A stretch of 64,000 nucleotides of DNA from Pseudomonadota bacterium (GCA_023389155.1 JAEWEV010000018.1:135186-199185); one strand, 5' to 3'. Shown: positions 17,593 through 26,851, numbered from the stretch's first letter. Program-made: numbers and translations. The notes: generated by a model from the sequence alone, not told the origin.

Positions 17593-18525
17593 CTATCGGT
17601 AACGGATGGTCGGATTGATAACGCCATACAGGACATCAACAATCAGATTGATCAGAATGAATTCAAACGAGAACAGCAGAACCAGTCCCTGAATCACAGG
17701 GTAGTCACGTGCCGATACGGCGTCCACCAAGAGCGTACCCATACCAGGCCAGCCGAATACCGTTTCCACCACGATCGAGCCCCCTAGCAGAAAACCGAAC
17801 TGCAGGCCCATCATGGTAACGACCGGAATCAGGGCATTACGAAGGGTGTGTTTGATAATCACGATTTTTTCAGAAAGACCTTTGGCGCGGGCCGTGCGCA
17901 CAAAGTCCTCCTGAATGACCTCGACGAACGAGGCGCGGGTAAAGCGCGCCATGATGGCCGCAACAGCGGCGCCAAGCGTCACCGAAGGCAAAATATAGTG
18001 CTGCCAGCTGGTTGCGCCGACTGAAGGCAGCCAGCCCAGGTTCACGGCAAATATCTGGATGAGAATCATGCCCAGCGCGAACGGAGGAAAGGAAATGCCT
18101 GATACGGCCAGGGTCATGAACAGGCGATCCGGCCAGCGGTTACGCCACACCGCAGAGACCACACCAATCACCAGACCGAAAATCACGGACCAGATCATGC
18201 TGGTAATGGTCAGCATCAATGTCGGCATGAAGCGCGCGGCAATTTCAGTAAGCACCGGCCGCTTGGTGCGCAGTGAAGTGCCCAAATCACCCTGACTCAA
18301 ATTAAGCAGGTAGTGGCCAAACTGCTGGGGCAGCGGTAAATCCAGGCCAAGCTGCTCGCGTATATTCTGAACCGTCTGGGCATCGGCCTCGGGTCCCGCC
18401 GCAAGCCGTGCTGGATCGCCGGGAAGCATATGAACAAACAGAAAGACCACCACGCAGACCAGAATCAGCGTGGGGATCATTCCGAAAATCCGTTTTACCA
18501 AATAGGAAAACATCGATGAATCCAT
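17593..18525 (-). CDS. Peptide ABC transporter permease, DppB/GsiC type
   Basis: The product is 310 residues, with a first helix shortly after the start (YLVKRIFGMIPTLILVCVVV) and the MLPGDPARL periplasmic segment typical of DppB/OppB/GsiC proteins. The EAA loop reads VRTARAKGLSEKIVIIKHTLRNALIPV. An alternative start at ATG 18513 would give the usual MFSYLVKR-type N-terminus. It sits between the binding-protein gene and the DppC-type gene, all on the minus strand, so the order is ATPase, binding protein, permease, permease, which matches the gsiABCD arrangement. Confidence 0.92.
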   Translation of the reverse strand: MDSSMFSYLVKRIFGMIPTLILVCVVVFLFVHMLPGDPARLAAGPEADAQTVQNIREQLGLDLPLPQQFGHYLLNLSQGDLGTSLRTKRPVLTEIAARFMPTLMLTITSMIWSVIFGLVIGVVSAVWRNRWPDRLFMTLAVSGISFPPFALGMILIQIFAVNLGWLPSVGATSWQHYILPSVTLGAAVAAIMARFTRASFVEVIQEDFVRTARAKGLSEKIVIIKHTLRNALIPVVTMMGLQFGFLLGGSIVVETVFGWPGMGTLLVDAVSARDYPVIQGLVLLFSFEFILINLIVDVLYGVINPTIRYR

Positions 18526-18591
18526 TGATCCGCGACACCCGGAAGCGCCGCGGATATTTCAATTGCAATTGAACTGCGGACCAGGTCCGAA

Positions 18592-20142
18592 TCAGTCCTT
18601 CAGGCTAAGGTCTTTGAAGTAATAAGACGCATCAGGCATCACTTCGAAACCTTCGAGTTTTTTGCTGCGCGCAGCAACCGTATCGGCCGTATTCAGGAAG
18701 ATCCAGGGCGCATCCTTGTAGATCCGTTCCTGGGCATCCTTGTACAATTCGGTTTTCTCAGCCTTGTCTGTGGTCTTCAACGCATCGGCCAGGTCCTTGT
18801 CAACCTGCTCATTTTTGTAATACGAGAAATTGCCAAAGGTTGGTGGCCACGCATCACTGGCCAGCAAGGGGCTCAGTGCCCAGTTGGCTTCACCTGTAGA
18901 TGCAGACCAGCCAATGTAATACATGCGCACCTTGGCATCTTTTGGATCCTGCACGGTCTCAACGCGCTGAACCCGCTGACCTGCCTCAAGCGCTTCAACC
19001 GTGACCTTCACGCCGACCTGGCGCAACTGCTGTTGAATGAACTGGATGGCCTTGACGGATGTACCGTCGTTGTAAGCACTCCAGAGTGTAGATTCGAAGC
19101 CCTGCGGGTAGCCGGCTTCAGCCAGCAGTTCACGGGCTTTTTTCGGATCATAAGGCCACGCTTTCATCTTGTGCGAGAACTCAACCTTATCGGGCACGAC
19201 ACTATCGGCCGTACGCGCATAGCCATTGAACACCACTTTGTTCAGGGCTTCCTTGTTGATCGCGTAGTTCATGGCCTCGCGCACTTTCGGATTATCGAAA
19301 GGCTTGACCAGATTGTTCATGGCGATGTTACGCGCAATGATTGATGGTTTGGCAATCAGATCGATTTTGTCATTTTTCTTCAGGATATCGGCCTGCTCGT
19401 ACGGGATGGGGTACGTGAACTGGGCTTCGCCGGTCTGCATGACAGCCGCACGGGTATTATTGTCGGTCACGACGCGAAAGTTAATCGAATCGACCTTGGC
19501 AATATGGTCCTTGTCCCAGTAGCCGTCAAATTTTTTCATCTTCACATTCTGACCCGGATTCCATTCTACGAAGCTGTATTGCCCGGTGCCGGTGGGATGC
19601 AGATTAATATCCTTGCCATATTTCTTCAATGCTTCAGGAGAAATCATCATGGCTGAGGGATGTGCCAGATTGTTGATGAACGCAGAGAAAGGTTCCTTCA
19701 GCGTGATTTTCACAGTTGTCGGATCCACAACCTCGACCTTGTCAATACCTTTGAACTGGTTATAACGAGCAAGCGCGTTGCTGCGATCCAGGACCCGTTC
19801 AAAGTTAACCTTGACGGCATCCGCATTGAAATCGGTACCGTCATGGAATTTGACGCCTTCACGCAGCTTGAACGTATAGTTCAGGCCATCTTCACTGACT
19901 TCATAGCCAGTGGCCAGCAGCGGATGGATTTTGAAGTCCAGATCGAAGCCAAACAGCCCTTCATACCACCCCTTGCCGACAGCCTGGGACTGGGTCGAAT
20001 TTGTATTGTAGGGATCAAGTGAATCGAAGCCATACGGGACGGCAACAGTCACGTCCTTGGCGGCCAGTGCCGCCTGGGAGAATGCCAGGCCCAGCACCAG
20101 GGCCGGAACCAGCAAAGTTTTGCGAAAACGAAAAGATGTCAT
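18592..20142 (-). CDS. Peptide ABC transporter periplasmic binding protein, GsiB/DppA type (SBP family 5)
   Basis: The 516-residue protein has a signal peptide (KTLLVPALVLGLAFSQAALA, residues 8-27) and a family 5 binding domain with YGFDSLDPYNTNSTQ and YEGLFGFDLDFKIHPLLAT near the N-terminus. Later it contains MNNLVKPFDNPKVREAMNYA. This pattern closely resembles the glutathione-binding protein GsiB and its relatives. GGGAG seven bases upstream supports ATG 20142 rather than 20169. It delivers peptides to the membrane permeases encoded just downstream. The neighbours suggest glutathione, isoaspartyl or other gamma/beta-linked peptides as ligands; this is inference. Confidence 0.92.
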   Translation of the reverse strand: MTSFRFRKTLLVPALVLGLAFSQAALAAKDVTVAVPYGFDSLDPYNTNSTQSQAVGKGWYEGLFGFDLDFKIHPLLATGYEVSEDGLNYTFKLREGVKFHDGTDFNADAVKVNFERVLDRSNALARYNQFKGIDKVEVVDPTTVKITLKEPFSAFINNLAHPSAMMISPEALKKYGKDINLHPTGTGQYSFVEWNPGQNVKMKKFDGYWDKDHIAKVDSINFRVVTDNNTRAAVMQTGEAQFTYPIPYEQADILKKNDKIDLIAKPSIIARNIAMNNLVKPFDNPKVREAMNYAINKEALNKVVFNGYARTADSVVPDKVEFSHKMKAWPYDPKKARELLAEAGYPQGFESTLWSAYNDGTSVKAIQFIQQQLRQVGVKVTVEALEAGQRVQRVETVQDPKDAKVRMYYIGWSASTGEANWALSPLLASDAWPPTFGNFSYYKNEQVDKDLADALKTTDKAEKTELYKDAQERIYKDAPWIFLNTADTVAARSKKLEGFEVMPDASYYFKDLSLKD

Positions 20143-20199
20143 GTGTAATCTCCCTGCTAAGGATATCAAGATAAATGCGTTTATGAAAAAAGCTGGTAA

Positions 20200-22116
20200 T
20201 CAGTATACGCCTACCGAATGGCGGGCGACGTAGTGGTCATCCCCCACCTGCTCCAGCGCGGCGACCAACGGCTCATCACCCAATGCACGTACCGGGCTGG
20301 GTATTTCACCCGCCATAAGCGTAGCCAGCCGGTGACGTCTGTCGGGATCGGCAATGGGCACCGCAGCCATGAGTTTTTGGGTGTAAGGATGTTGAGGGTT
20401 CTCGAAAATTTCGCGACGTGAACCCAGTTCGACGATCTGGCCGAGATACATGACGGCCACGCGGTGACTGATGCGCTCTACCACCGCCATGTCATGCGAA
20501 ATAAAGAGATAGGAGATGCCAAATTCCTTCTGCAGATCCATCAGCAGATTGACGATCTGGGCCTGAATCGAGACATCCAGTGCTGACACGGATTCATCGG
20601 CGATTACCACTTTGGGATTAAGTGCCAGCGCACGGGCGATACAGATACGCTGACGCTGACCACCGGAAAATTCATGAGGATAGCGTTGTGCCATGGCGGC
20701 AGGCAGACCCACTTTTTCCAGCAGCCACTCCACGCGTTCAAGCGCCTGGCGACCACTGGCAATGCGATGGATCAGCAGTGGCTCCATAATGGAGTAGCCC
20801 ACAGTCTGACGCGGATCAAGCGACGCATAGGGATCCTGAAAAATGAACTGGATGTCACGACGCACGGCCTGCATGTCATGCGGACTCAGCTTGCTGATAT
20901 CCCGCCCCTGAAACAGAATCTGTCCTGAGCTGGCTTCAATCAGGCGCAACAGTGACCTGCCGGTCGTGGATTTGCCGCAGCCGGACTCGCCAACAAGCGC
21001 CAGCGTTTCGGACGGGTACAGATCGAAGCTGACTTTTTCGACCGCATGCACGCGTCGGACAACCCGATTGAATATGCCACTGGTCACATCGAAACGCGTA
21101 ACCAGGTCTTTCACCTGCAGGATAGGTCCGGACTGGCGATCAGGAGTCAGCGTCACCGGTTCATGCGCCGATACCTGCTGATCGGCCCGGGCCTGCTCCA
21201 GCGACAACAGTTCAAAATGGGCGGGCAGCGACGTGCCGTTCATCGAGCCAAGACGCGGTACGGCGGACAACAATGCCTTGGTGTAGGCATGCCGGGGATT
21301 GTGGAAAATCTCGTGGGAAACATTCTGCTCGACTTTGTTGCCCTTGAACATGACCAGCACCCGGTCTGCCACTTCGGCGACCACACCCATGTCGTGCGTA
21401 ATGAAGATCACGCCCATGTTCATTTCTTTCTGCAGCTCACGGATCAGTTGCAGAATCTGTGCCTGGATGGTCACATCCAGCGCCGTTGTCGGTTCATCGG
21501 CAATCAGCAAGGCCGGTTTGCAGGCCAGCGCCATGGCAATCATGACGCGCTGGCGCATGCCGCCGGATAGCTGATGGGGGAAACGGGTCAATACGGCGCG
21601 GGCTTCCGGAATGCGAACCTGATCCAGCATGCGCAGGGCTTCTGCCATGGCCTGTTGCTGGCCCAGGCCCTGATGCAGGCGAATGGATTCGGCAATCTGC
21701 TCCCCGACGGAAAAAACCGGGTTGAGCGACGTCATGGGCTCCTGGAAAATCATGGCCATGTCGGCACCGCGAATCGCGCGCAGCTGTGCGGCAGGGAGCC
21801 TGGCCAGATCGACCACCTGTCCCCGACGTCGGCGAAACAGCATTTCACCGCTCACGATACGGCCGCCGCCATGTTCAACAAGTCGCATGAGCGACAGGGA
21901 GGTGACCGATTTGCCCGATCCGGATTCACCGACGATAGCCAGGGTCTCACCCAGGCCGACAGTGAAAGACAGGTCCTGAACCGCCTGTACCGTTCTTTCC
22001 GAACCGACAAAACTGACGCTCAGATTGCGAACGTCGAGCACGCTTCCCGGTGCCATCTGCCCGGCTGCGGACGTTTGTGTGCTTGCGGTATCTTCTTTTA
22101 CTGCATCTGTATTCAC
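20200..22116 (-). CDS. Peptide ABC transporter ATPase with two fused nucleotide-binding domains (GsiA type)
   Basis: This 638-residue protein contains two complete ABC domains. The first has Walker A GESGSGKS (about residue 63) and the signature LSGGMRQR. The second has Walker A GESGCGKS (about 378) and the signature FSGGQRQR. Each has a Walker B ending in DEP or DES, and an oligopeptide-transporter C-terminal extension follows each. The fused double-ATPase form is that of GsiA and DdpDF-like proteins. The start is a GTG at 22116 preceded by GGAG nine bases upstream. It energises the transporter formed by the two permeases and binding protein encoded downstream. Confidence 0.93.
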   Translation of the reverse strand: MNTDAVKEDTASTQTSAAGQMAPGSVLDVRNLSVSFVGSERTVQAVQDLSFTVGLGETLAIVGESGSGKSVTSLSLMRLVEHGGGRIVSGEMLFRRRRGQVVDLARLPAAQLRAIRGADMAMIFQEPMTSLNPVFSVGEQIAESIRLHQGLGQQQAMAEALRMLDQVRIPEARAVLTRFPHQLSGGMRQRVMIAMALACKPALLIADEPTTALDVTIQAQILQLIRELQKEMNMGVIFITHDMGVVAEVADRVLVMFKGNKVEQNVSHEIFHNPRHAYTKALLSAVPRLGSMNGTSLPAHFELLSLEQARADQQVSAHEPVTLTPDRQSGPILQVKDLVTRFDVTSGIFNRVVRRVHAVEKVSFDLYPSETLALVGESGCGKSTTGRSLLRLIEASSGQILFQGRDISKLSPHDMQAVRRDIQFIFQDPYASLDPRQTVGYSIMEPLLIHRIASGRQALERVEWLLEKVGLPAAMAQRYPHEFSGGQRQRICIARALALNPKVVIADESVSALDVSIQAQIVNLLMDLQKEFGISYLFISHDMAVVERISHRVAVMYLGQIVELGSRREIFENPQHPYTQKLMAAVPIADPDRRHRLATLMAGEIPSPVRALGDEPLVAALEQVGDDHYVARHSVGVY

Positions 22117-22160
22117 TTAACTTTTCTCCATACCGCGATCACAACCATCCGTGTTTGAGA

Positions 22161-23129
22161 TCAGCGATAAATCCCTACGACCGGCGCTTCTCCAGCGCGC
22201 GCGTAACCGCGGTACATGCCTTCCGAGTTGAATGGCAACACGACGTTTCCGTGTGCATCAACCGCGATCAGGCCACCCACGCCACCGATGGCGGGCAGCT
22301 TTTCAAAAACCACATTGTTCGCAGCCTGCTCCAGTGTGCGGCCTGCGTACTCCATTTGCGCCGATACATCATAGGCAGCCACGCTGCGAATGAACATTTC
22401 TCCGGTACCGGTACTGGAAACGGCGCAACTGCGATTATTGGCATAGCATCCCGCACCGATCACAGGCGAGTCGCCGACCCGACCCGGCCGCTTGTTGGTC
22501 ATGCCGCCCGTTGAGGTGGCAGCGGCCAGATTGCCGCCCTGATCCAGCGCAACAGCGCCAACCGTGCCCAGCTTTTTATCCTCGTCCAAAGGCGTCGCCT
22601 TGCCGGTTTTGCCCGCTGCGGCATCATGATCCAGCACGAAACTGGCAGCGCCGGTGGCGCGCACCCGTGCAAGCTGCTCGCGTCTTTCGGCGGTGCTGAA
22701 ATAGTCGGGAGAGACAATTTCCAGGCCAGCCGCAGCAGCCAGTGTTTCTGCAGGCTTGCCGCAAAAGAACACATGATCACTGGTTTCCATGACGGCACGC
22801 GCCGCAAGTATCGGGTTGCGAACCGTTGAGATCGAGGCCACACTACCACAGGCTAGCGACTTGCCATTCATGATGGCCGCATCCATTTCGTGAGTCTCGT
22901 CACTGGTAAACACAGCACCGTGACCTGCATTAAATAGCGGGCAGTCTTCAAGCAGGCGAACCGCCAGGGTTACGGCATCCAGCGCGCTACCTCCCTCGGC
23001 CAGCAATGCTGCACTGCGAGTCAGGATATCATTCAGCGCATTCTGGTAGCTCGCTTCCTGTTGCGGCGTAATCATATCACGGGAAAGGGCCCCTGCCCCC
23101 CCGTGTATTGCAATAATCGGGGCACTCAT
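22161..23129 (-). CDS. iaaA: Isoaspartyl peptidase / type III L-asparaginase (Ntn hydrolase)
   Basis: The 322-residue protein starts MSAPIIAIHGGAGALSRDMI, the N-terminal signature of plant-type asparaginases/isoaspartyl peptidases. It contains GTVGAVALDQGGNLAAATST with Thr189 as the expected autocleavage nucleophile and GMTNKRPGRVGDSPVIGAG for substrate binding. The precursor splits into alpha and beta chains and hydrolyses beta-aspartyl dipeptides (and asparagine). It overlaps the upstream RpiR gene by four bases (ATGA) and lies 44 bp before the ATPase gene, the same gene order as iaaA-gsiABCD in enterobacteria. It points to uptake and cleavage of isoaspartyl peptides. Confidence 0.93.
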   Translation of the reverse strand: MSAPIIAIHGGAGALSRDMITPQQEASYQNALNDILTRSAALLAEGGSALDAVTLAVRLLEDCPLFNAGHGAVFTSDETHEMDAAIMNGKSLACGSVASISTVRNPILAARAVMETSDHVFFCGKPAETLAAAAGLEIVSPDYFSTAERREQLARVRATGAASFVLDHDAAAGKTGKATPLDEDKKLGTVGAVALDQGGNLAAATSTGGMTNKRPGRVGDSPVIGAGCYANNRSCAVSSTGTGEMFIRSVAAYDVSAQMEYAGRTLEQAANNVVFEKLPAIGGVGGLIAVDAHGNVVLPFNSEGMYRGYARAGEAPVVGIYR

Positions 23130-23995
23130 GCCATTGAATCTCCATGCATCAACCAGGGTGTAATGACCTCGGCCGCCTCAGTGGCAATTTCCACGGAATG
23201 CGGCGATCGATAATCCAGGGCGGCCATCAGCGCATCAATGAGCGCCAGGGCCACTGGATCACTGTTGGTCCCGTACACACTATCGCTATAAGTATAAAGC
23301 ACGCAGTCGCAGAAAGGGACGAGGGGCGAGCTGGCCTTGTCTGTCATGCCGATGACGCGGGCGCCATGCATATGCACCCGCTCCACGATTCGAATGGTAT
23401 CGGACAGGTACCGGGGAAAGCTGAGCGCAATCACCAGATCGGTCGGACTGACCAGCGCAAGGCGACGGGCGGCGTGAGCGGCACCGCTGGGTCCGGCCAG
23501 ATTGACGACCATATCCTTGTGCACAAACAGCCGTCGCTCAAGCATGCCTGAAAGCAGACCGCTGGAGCCAAAACCGACGACGAAAACGCGTTTGGCCTCC
23601 ATGATCATGTCCACCGCAAGGTCGCAGATGGCAGGATCCAGATTAAGACGCGCCTTCTCCATATTGCGCTGACCCTCTACCAGCACATAAGACATGATCT
23701 CCAGATTGGTCGCAGGATAGGATTGCTCCTTTTTCAGGCGGTTGACGGGTTCAAGGACATCCTCGAACCCCTTGACAATGCTTTGTTTGAACTGGGCGTA
23801 CCCGGTATACCCCAGACTGCGGGCAAAACGGTTGGCGCTGGCACTGGAAACGCCGGCAGCAAGGGCAAATTCCTCGAGCGACATAATGGCAACCTTGAAC
23901 GGGTGCTCAAGTACATACTCCCCCAACTCTCGCTGGGGCTTGGTCAGCTCGGGAAGGCGTCTGGCCAGAGCGCGGGTAAATTCGGTTTCAATCAT
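23126..23995 (-). CDS. MurR/RpiR-family transcriptional regulator
   Basis: The 289-residue protein has an N-terminal helix-turn-helix (LEEFALAAGVSSASANRFAR, about residues 40-60) and a C-terminal SIS sugar-isomerase-like domain (RVFVVGFGSSGLLSGMLERR, then ALVSPTDLVIALSFPRYLSDT). SIS-domain regulators of this family respond to phosphosugars, but several control amino acid or peptide genes. The start at ATG 23995 is chosen because the HTH-containing domain then begins normally; an ATG at 24052 would add a hydrophobic stretch of no homology. It is the first gene of the peptide-scavenging operon and overlaps iaaA by ATGA, so it probably autoregulates the whole unit. The inducer is unknown. Confidence 0.88.
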   Translation of the reverse strand: MIETEFTRALARRLPELTKPQRELGEYVLEHPFKVAIMSLEEFALAAGVSSASANRFARSLGYTGYAQFKQSIVKGFEDVLEPVNRLKKEQSYPATNLEIMSYVLVEGQRNMEKARLNLDPAICDLAVDMIMEAKRVFVVGFGSSGLLSGMLERRLFVHKDMVVNLAGPSGAAHAARRLALVSPTDLVIALSFPRYLSDTIRIVERVHMHGARVIGMTDKASSPLVPFCDCVLYTYSDSVYGTNSDPVALALIDALMAALDYRSPHSVEIATEAAEVITPWLMHGDSMA

Positions 23996-24391
23996 GATTG
24001 CAGCGGTGACAGATAACTCAAAACAGGGTGAATTCAGGACCCAAAGCAGCAATCCTGAGCGTGTAAGTCAGGCTTATGACTTGTTTTTAAGAGAAGGGAA
24101 ATATCACATATGAAATTGCTTTATACCATCTTTCGGGCGATTATGCTTTGAGATTTTTACTCTGCCCCGGCGCGGGCATCGCAGGCACAAAACGAGTGCA
24201 GACGCCCCTCTTCAGTGGCTTGAAATCCTGTTGCCTGACAGGCTGCGACAAACGCAAGGGCGAGATTATGCCGCAAATTCCCGTGACCCAAGGATTACTA
24301 TGACGTTTGTGGTAAAAATAGCAGTCGACCCCCTGGGGATCGCCCGTGGCCCTTGCCATTTCAAAACCTTATTTTCATTTGTGATCATCTC
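23996..24391. other. Intergenic region between the divergent RpiR and OYE genes
   Basis: These 396 bases contain no convincing gene. They must hold the promoters of both flanking transcription units. The one structured element I see is a perfect AAGTCA-N6-TGACTT palindrome at 24065-24082. A modestly AT-rich stretch surrounds it on both sides. No known riboswitch or RNA fold was recognised. Confidence 0.5.
24065..24082. promoter_or_regulatory. Candidate operator palindrome AAGTCA-N6-TGACTT
   Basis: Perfect 6-bp inverted arms with a 6-base spacer lie 70 bp upstream of the RpiR start codon, where an autoregulatory site would be expected. RpiR-family operators are commonly interrupted palindromes. 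The arms are short, so chance occurrence is possible. Confidence 0.35.
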
Positions 24392-25501
24392 ATGACGTCT
24401 CCCGTTCTGTTCAGCCCGTTCACCCTTGGCAAGCTGCAACTCAAAAACCGGATTATTGTTCCACCCATGTGCCAGTATTCTGCCGTGCAAGGGTGTATGC
24501 AACCCTGGCACCTGATGCACCTGGGATCACTTGCCGTATCCGGCTCGGCCCTGGTGTTTATCGAAGCGACCGCCGTCGAGCCGGCCGGTCGCATTTCTCC
24601 GACGGATGTCGGACTGTGGGATGATGAAACGCAGGACGCCATCGCCCGAACCCTGCGTGATATACGCAGCTTTGCTGATACGCCGTTTGCCATTCAACTG
24701 GCACATGCCGGTCGCAAGGCATCCTGCACCCAACCCTGGTTTGGCGGCAGGCAACTGCCACTGAATGAAGGCGGCTGGGAAACGTATGCTCCCTCTGCCA
24801 TTCCGTTTGATCCTAATGACCGCGCGCCACAGGAACTTGACGACAATAGTCTGAAGCGCATCATCGACGCCTATATACAGGCAGCCCGTCGCAGCGTCGA
24901 TCTGGGCATTGACGCCATCGAACTGCATGGCGCGCACGGCTATCTGCTTCATGAATTCCTGTCACCTCTGTCCAATCAGCGCCAGGACAAATACGGTGGC
25001 AGCCTGGAAAATCGCATGCGATTTCCGCTAGAAGTCTTCAAGGCAGTTCTCGCCGAAGTGGCCGACCGGGTTCCTGTGGGAATCCGCATATCTGCCAGCG
25101 ACTGGGTTAATGGGGGCTGGGATGTGGAGCAGAGTATCCGGTTCAGTCAGGCGCTGGCCAATGCAGGTGCGGCATTTATTCACGTCTCTTCTGGCGGCCT
25201 GTCGCAGGCCCAGCAGATCACCAACGAGCCTGGCTATCAGTTGCCCTTTGCCGAAGCGATCAAAAAGGCCGTGGATGTGCCCATTATTGGCGTAGGGCTG
25301 ATTACCGATGCGCAGCTGGCAGAGTCAGTGGTGGCATCGGGTCAGGCAGATCTGGTGGGCATCGCTCGTGGCATGCTGTACGACGCCAGATGGCCCTGGC
25401 ACGCTGCCGCCGAATTGGGAACTACTATTGATGCCTCACCCCAGTTTTGGCGCAGTCAGCCTTCAAGGCTAAAAACGCTTTTCACAAACAACCTGAAATA
25501 A
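24392..25501 (+). CDS. NADH:flavin oxidoreductase, Old Yellow Enzyme family (YqjM-like)
   Basis: The 369-residue protein begins MTSPVLFSPFTLGKLQLKNRI followed by VPPMCQYSA, with the cysteine that fine-tunes FMN in the YqjM/thermophilic-type OYE group. IELHGAHGYLLHEFLSP and GGSLENRMRFPLEV are hallmark FMN/substrate motifs (H-x-A-H type), and LVGIARGMLYDARWPWHAA closes the barrel. These enzymes reduce activated C=C bonds of enones or maleimides with NAD(P)H. ATG 24392 is preferred over 24353 because homology starts there, although no clear ribosome site precedes it. The physiological substrate is unknown; oxidative-stress roles are common. Confidence 0.9.
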   Translation: MTSPVLFSPFTLGKLQLKNRIIVPPMCQYSAVQGCMQPWHLMHLGSLAVSGSALVFIEATAVEPAGRISPTDVGLWDDETQDAIARTLRDIRSFADTPFAIQLAHAGRKASCTQPWFGGRQLPLNEGGWETYAPSAIPFDPNDRAPQELDDNSLKRIIDAYIQAARRSVDLGIDAIELHGAHGYLLHEFLSPLSNQRQDKYGGSLENRMRFPLEVFKAVLAEVADRVPVGIRISASDWVNGGWDVEQSIRFSQALANAGAAFIHVSSGGLSQAQQITNEPGYQLPFAEAIKKAVDVPIIGVGLITDAQLAESVVASGQADLVGIARGMLYDARWPWHAAAELGTTIDASPQFWRSQPSRLKTLFTNNLK

Positions 25502-25516
25502 CAGCATTAACTTGTT

Positions 25517-25544
25517 GTTTTTAGGCATTATTTTTACTAAAAAC
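25517..25544. repeat. Inverted repeat GTTTTTAG-N12-CTAAAAAC
   Basis: A perfect 8-bp inverted repeat with an AT-rich 12-base spacer lies 15 bp after the OYE stop codon and 84 bp before the NlpC/P60 start. It could act as a weak transcription end or as a binding site in the promoter region of the lipoprotein gene. It has no GC-rich stem, so it is not a standard terminator. Confidence 0.4.
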
Positions 25545-25627
25545 ACCAAAAATAGACGTAAAAGGCTTTTCCTGGCCCGATGATATTGAGATACTGATAT
25601 TCGGCATTGTTTCGCTTCGGGTAAGGT

Positions 25628-26128
25628 ATGCGTTGCTATTTTTCTCCTCTTGCTGCTGTTGCTATCTGCAGCCTGTTGCTGACAGGCTGCGCAAGCCATG
25701 GCCCGGTGGCCAATGTGCCGGCTTCCTTTTCGAGCCCGGCGTTGGATTCCTCCTATCGGGATCCCGTTCTTGAGCGCGCACTGACGCTTACCGGCACTCC
25801 ATATCGTTATGGCGGCAACACGCCAGACGGCATGGACTGCAGCGGATTCGTCGGTTATGTATTCCAGGAATCGACGGGCTTTCGTTTCCCCCACAACACT
25901 GCGATGATTGCCAAACTGTCCAAACCAGTATCCAAATCCAGTCTGAAGCCGGGCGACTTCGTGTTCTTCAATACCTACAAACCCTATTCCCATATGGGCA
26001 TCTACATTGGCAATAACGAATTTGTTCACGCGCCATCCAGCCGAAACAATGGCAAGGTTCGGGTTGATTCGCTGAACAGTCGTTATTTTGCGGAACGGTT
26101 CGAGGATGCCCGGACGGCCTTTCAATAG
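25628..26128 (+). CDS. NlpC/P60 (C40) cell wall hydrolase lipoprotein
   Basis: The N-terminus MRCYFSPLAAVAICSLLLTG followed by Cys21 is a lipoprotein signal with an LLTGC lipobox. The C-terminal NlpC/P60 domain shows YRYGGNTPDGMDCSGFVGY with catalytic Cys71, SHMGIYIG with the catalytic His, and FVHAP with the third polar residue. Such enzymes cut gamma-D-Glu-mDAP stem peptides of peptidoglycan, acting at the outer membrane or periplasm (Spr/MepS-like). An AAGG precedes the ATG. The length of 166 is usual for single-domain members. It is monocistronic, with a convergent VOC gene after it. Confidence 0.92.
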   Translation: MRCYFSPLAAVAICSLLLTGCASHGPVANVPASFSSPALDSSYRDPVLERALTLTGTPYRYGGNTPDGMDCSGFVGYVFQESTGFRFPHNTAMIAKLSKPVSKSSLKPGDFVFFNTYKPYSHMGIYIGNNEFVHAPSSRNNGKVRVDSLNSRYFAERFEDARTAFQ

Positions 26129-26181
26129 ACGTTGAGCGAAGCCGTCATTGCGTTGTTGCGCCTCCCCGATCCCGTCAACTA

Positions 26182-26724
26182 TCAGGCTTCAGCATGCAAC
26201 TCCTTTTCGTGCAACCAGGCGGCATGCCGGGGAGCGCGTTTGGTTTTGCTCCATTCTTCCAGCATTTCCCATTTGACTTCGTCAAGCCGGCGATTCATTT
26301 CGGGTGTGGCCGTCGGCGCTGCCAGTTCGACGCGATGGCCGTTGGGGTCGCGAAAATAAATGGATTTGAACAGGACATGGTCTGTGACGCCAACAACATC
26401 AATTCCCTTGTCCTGTAGCTGCGCTTTTCTACGCTCCAGCACCTCAACACTGGAGACTTCAAATGCAATGTGCTGAACCCAGTCGGGTGTGTTGGGGTCA
26501 AAGCCCATTTCGGGTGAATTGGGCACTTCAAAAAATGCCAGAATATTGCCATGTCCGGCGTCGATGAACACGTGCATATAAGGGTCGTCTGCCTTGGTTG
26601 AAGGCACCCGGTCTTCGGCAATCGCCAGAACAAAATCCATGCCGAGGTTTTCCTTGTACCAGAGCACGGTTTCCTTCGCGTCTTTGCAGCGGTATGCTAC
26701 ATGATGTATTTTCTGGATATCCAT
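26182..26724 (-). CDS. VOC-family dioxygenase/glyoxalase-like protein
   Basis: From ATG 26724 the protein has 180 residues and begins MDIQKIHHVAYRCKDAKETV, a VOC fold with the first metal histidine. It continues HVFIDAGHGNILAFFEVP and HIAFEVSS, then FRDPNGHRVELAAP, giving a plausible His/His/Glu metal set. This matches the biphenyl dioxygenase-like or fosfomycin/glyoxalase-like uncharacterised group. It is divergent from the MarR gene across 283 bp that contain a perfect 26-bp palindrome, so it is likely a MarR target. The reaction is not known; the regulator suggests aromatic or toxic small-molecule metabolism. Confidence 0.82.
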   Translation of the reverse strand: MDIQKIHHVAYRCKDAKETVLWYKENLGMDFVLAIAEDRVPSTKADDPYMHVFIDAGHGNILAFFEVPNSPEMGFDPNTPDWVQHIAFEVSSVEVLERRKAQLQDKGIDVVGVTDHVLFKSIYFRDPNGHRVELAAPTATPEMNRRLDEVKWEMLEEWSKTKRAPRHAAWLHEKELHAEA

Positions 26725-26851
26725 TTGTTTGTCTGCCTGTCTGTTATGTTGATTGATAAGATGCAATGGATCTGTGCCTGTAAAAGCACATCACCCTGAT
26801 ACTGGATGCACTTGGGGTATTGGTCGCAAGCGGCGCCGCCCATTGCCTGAA

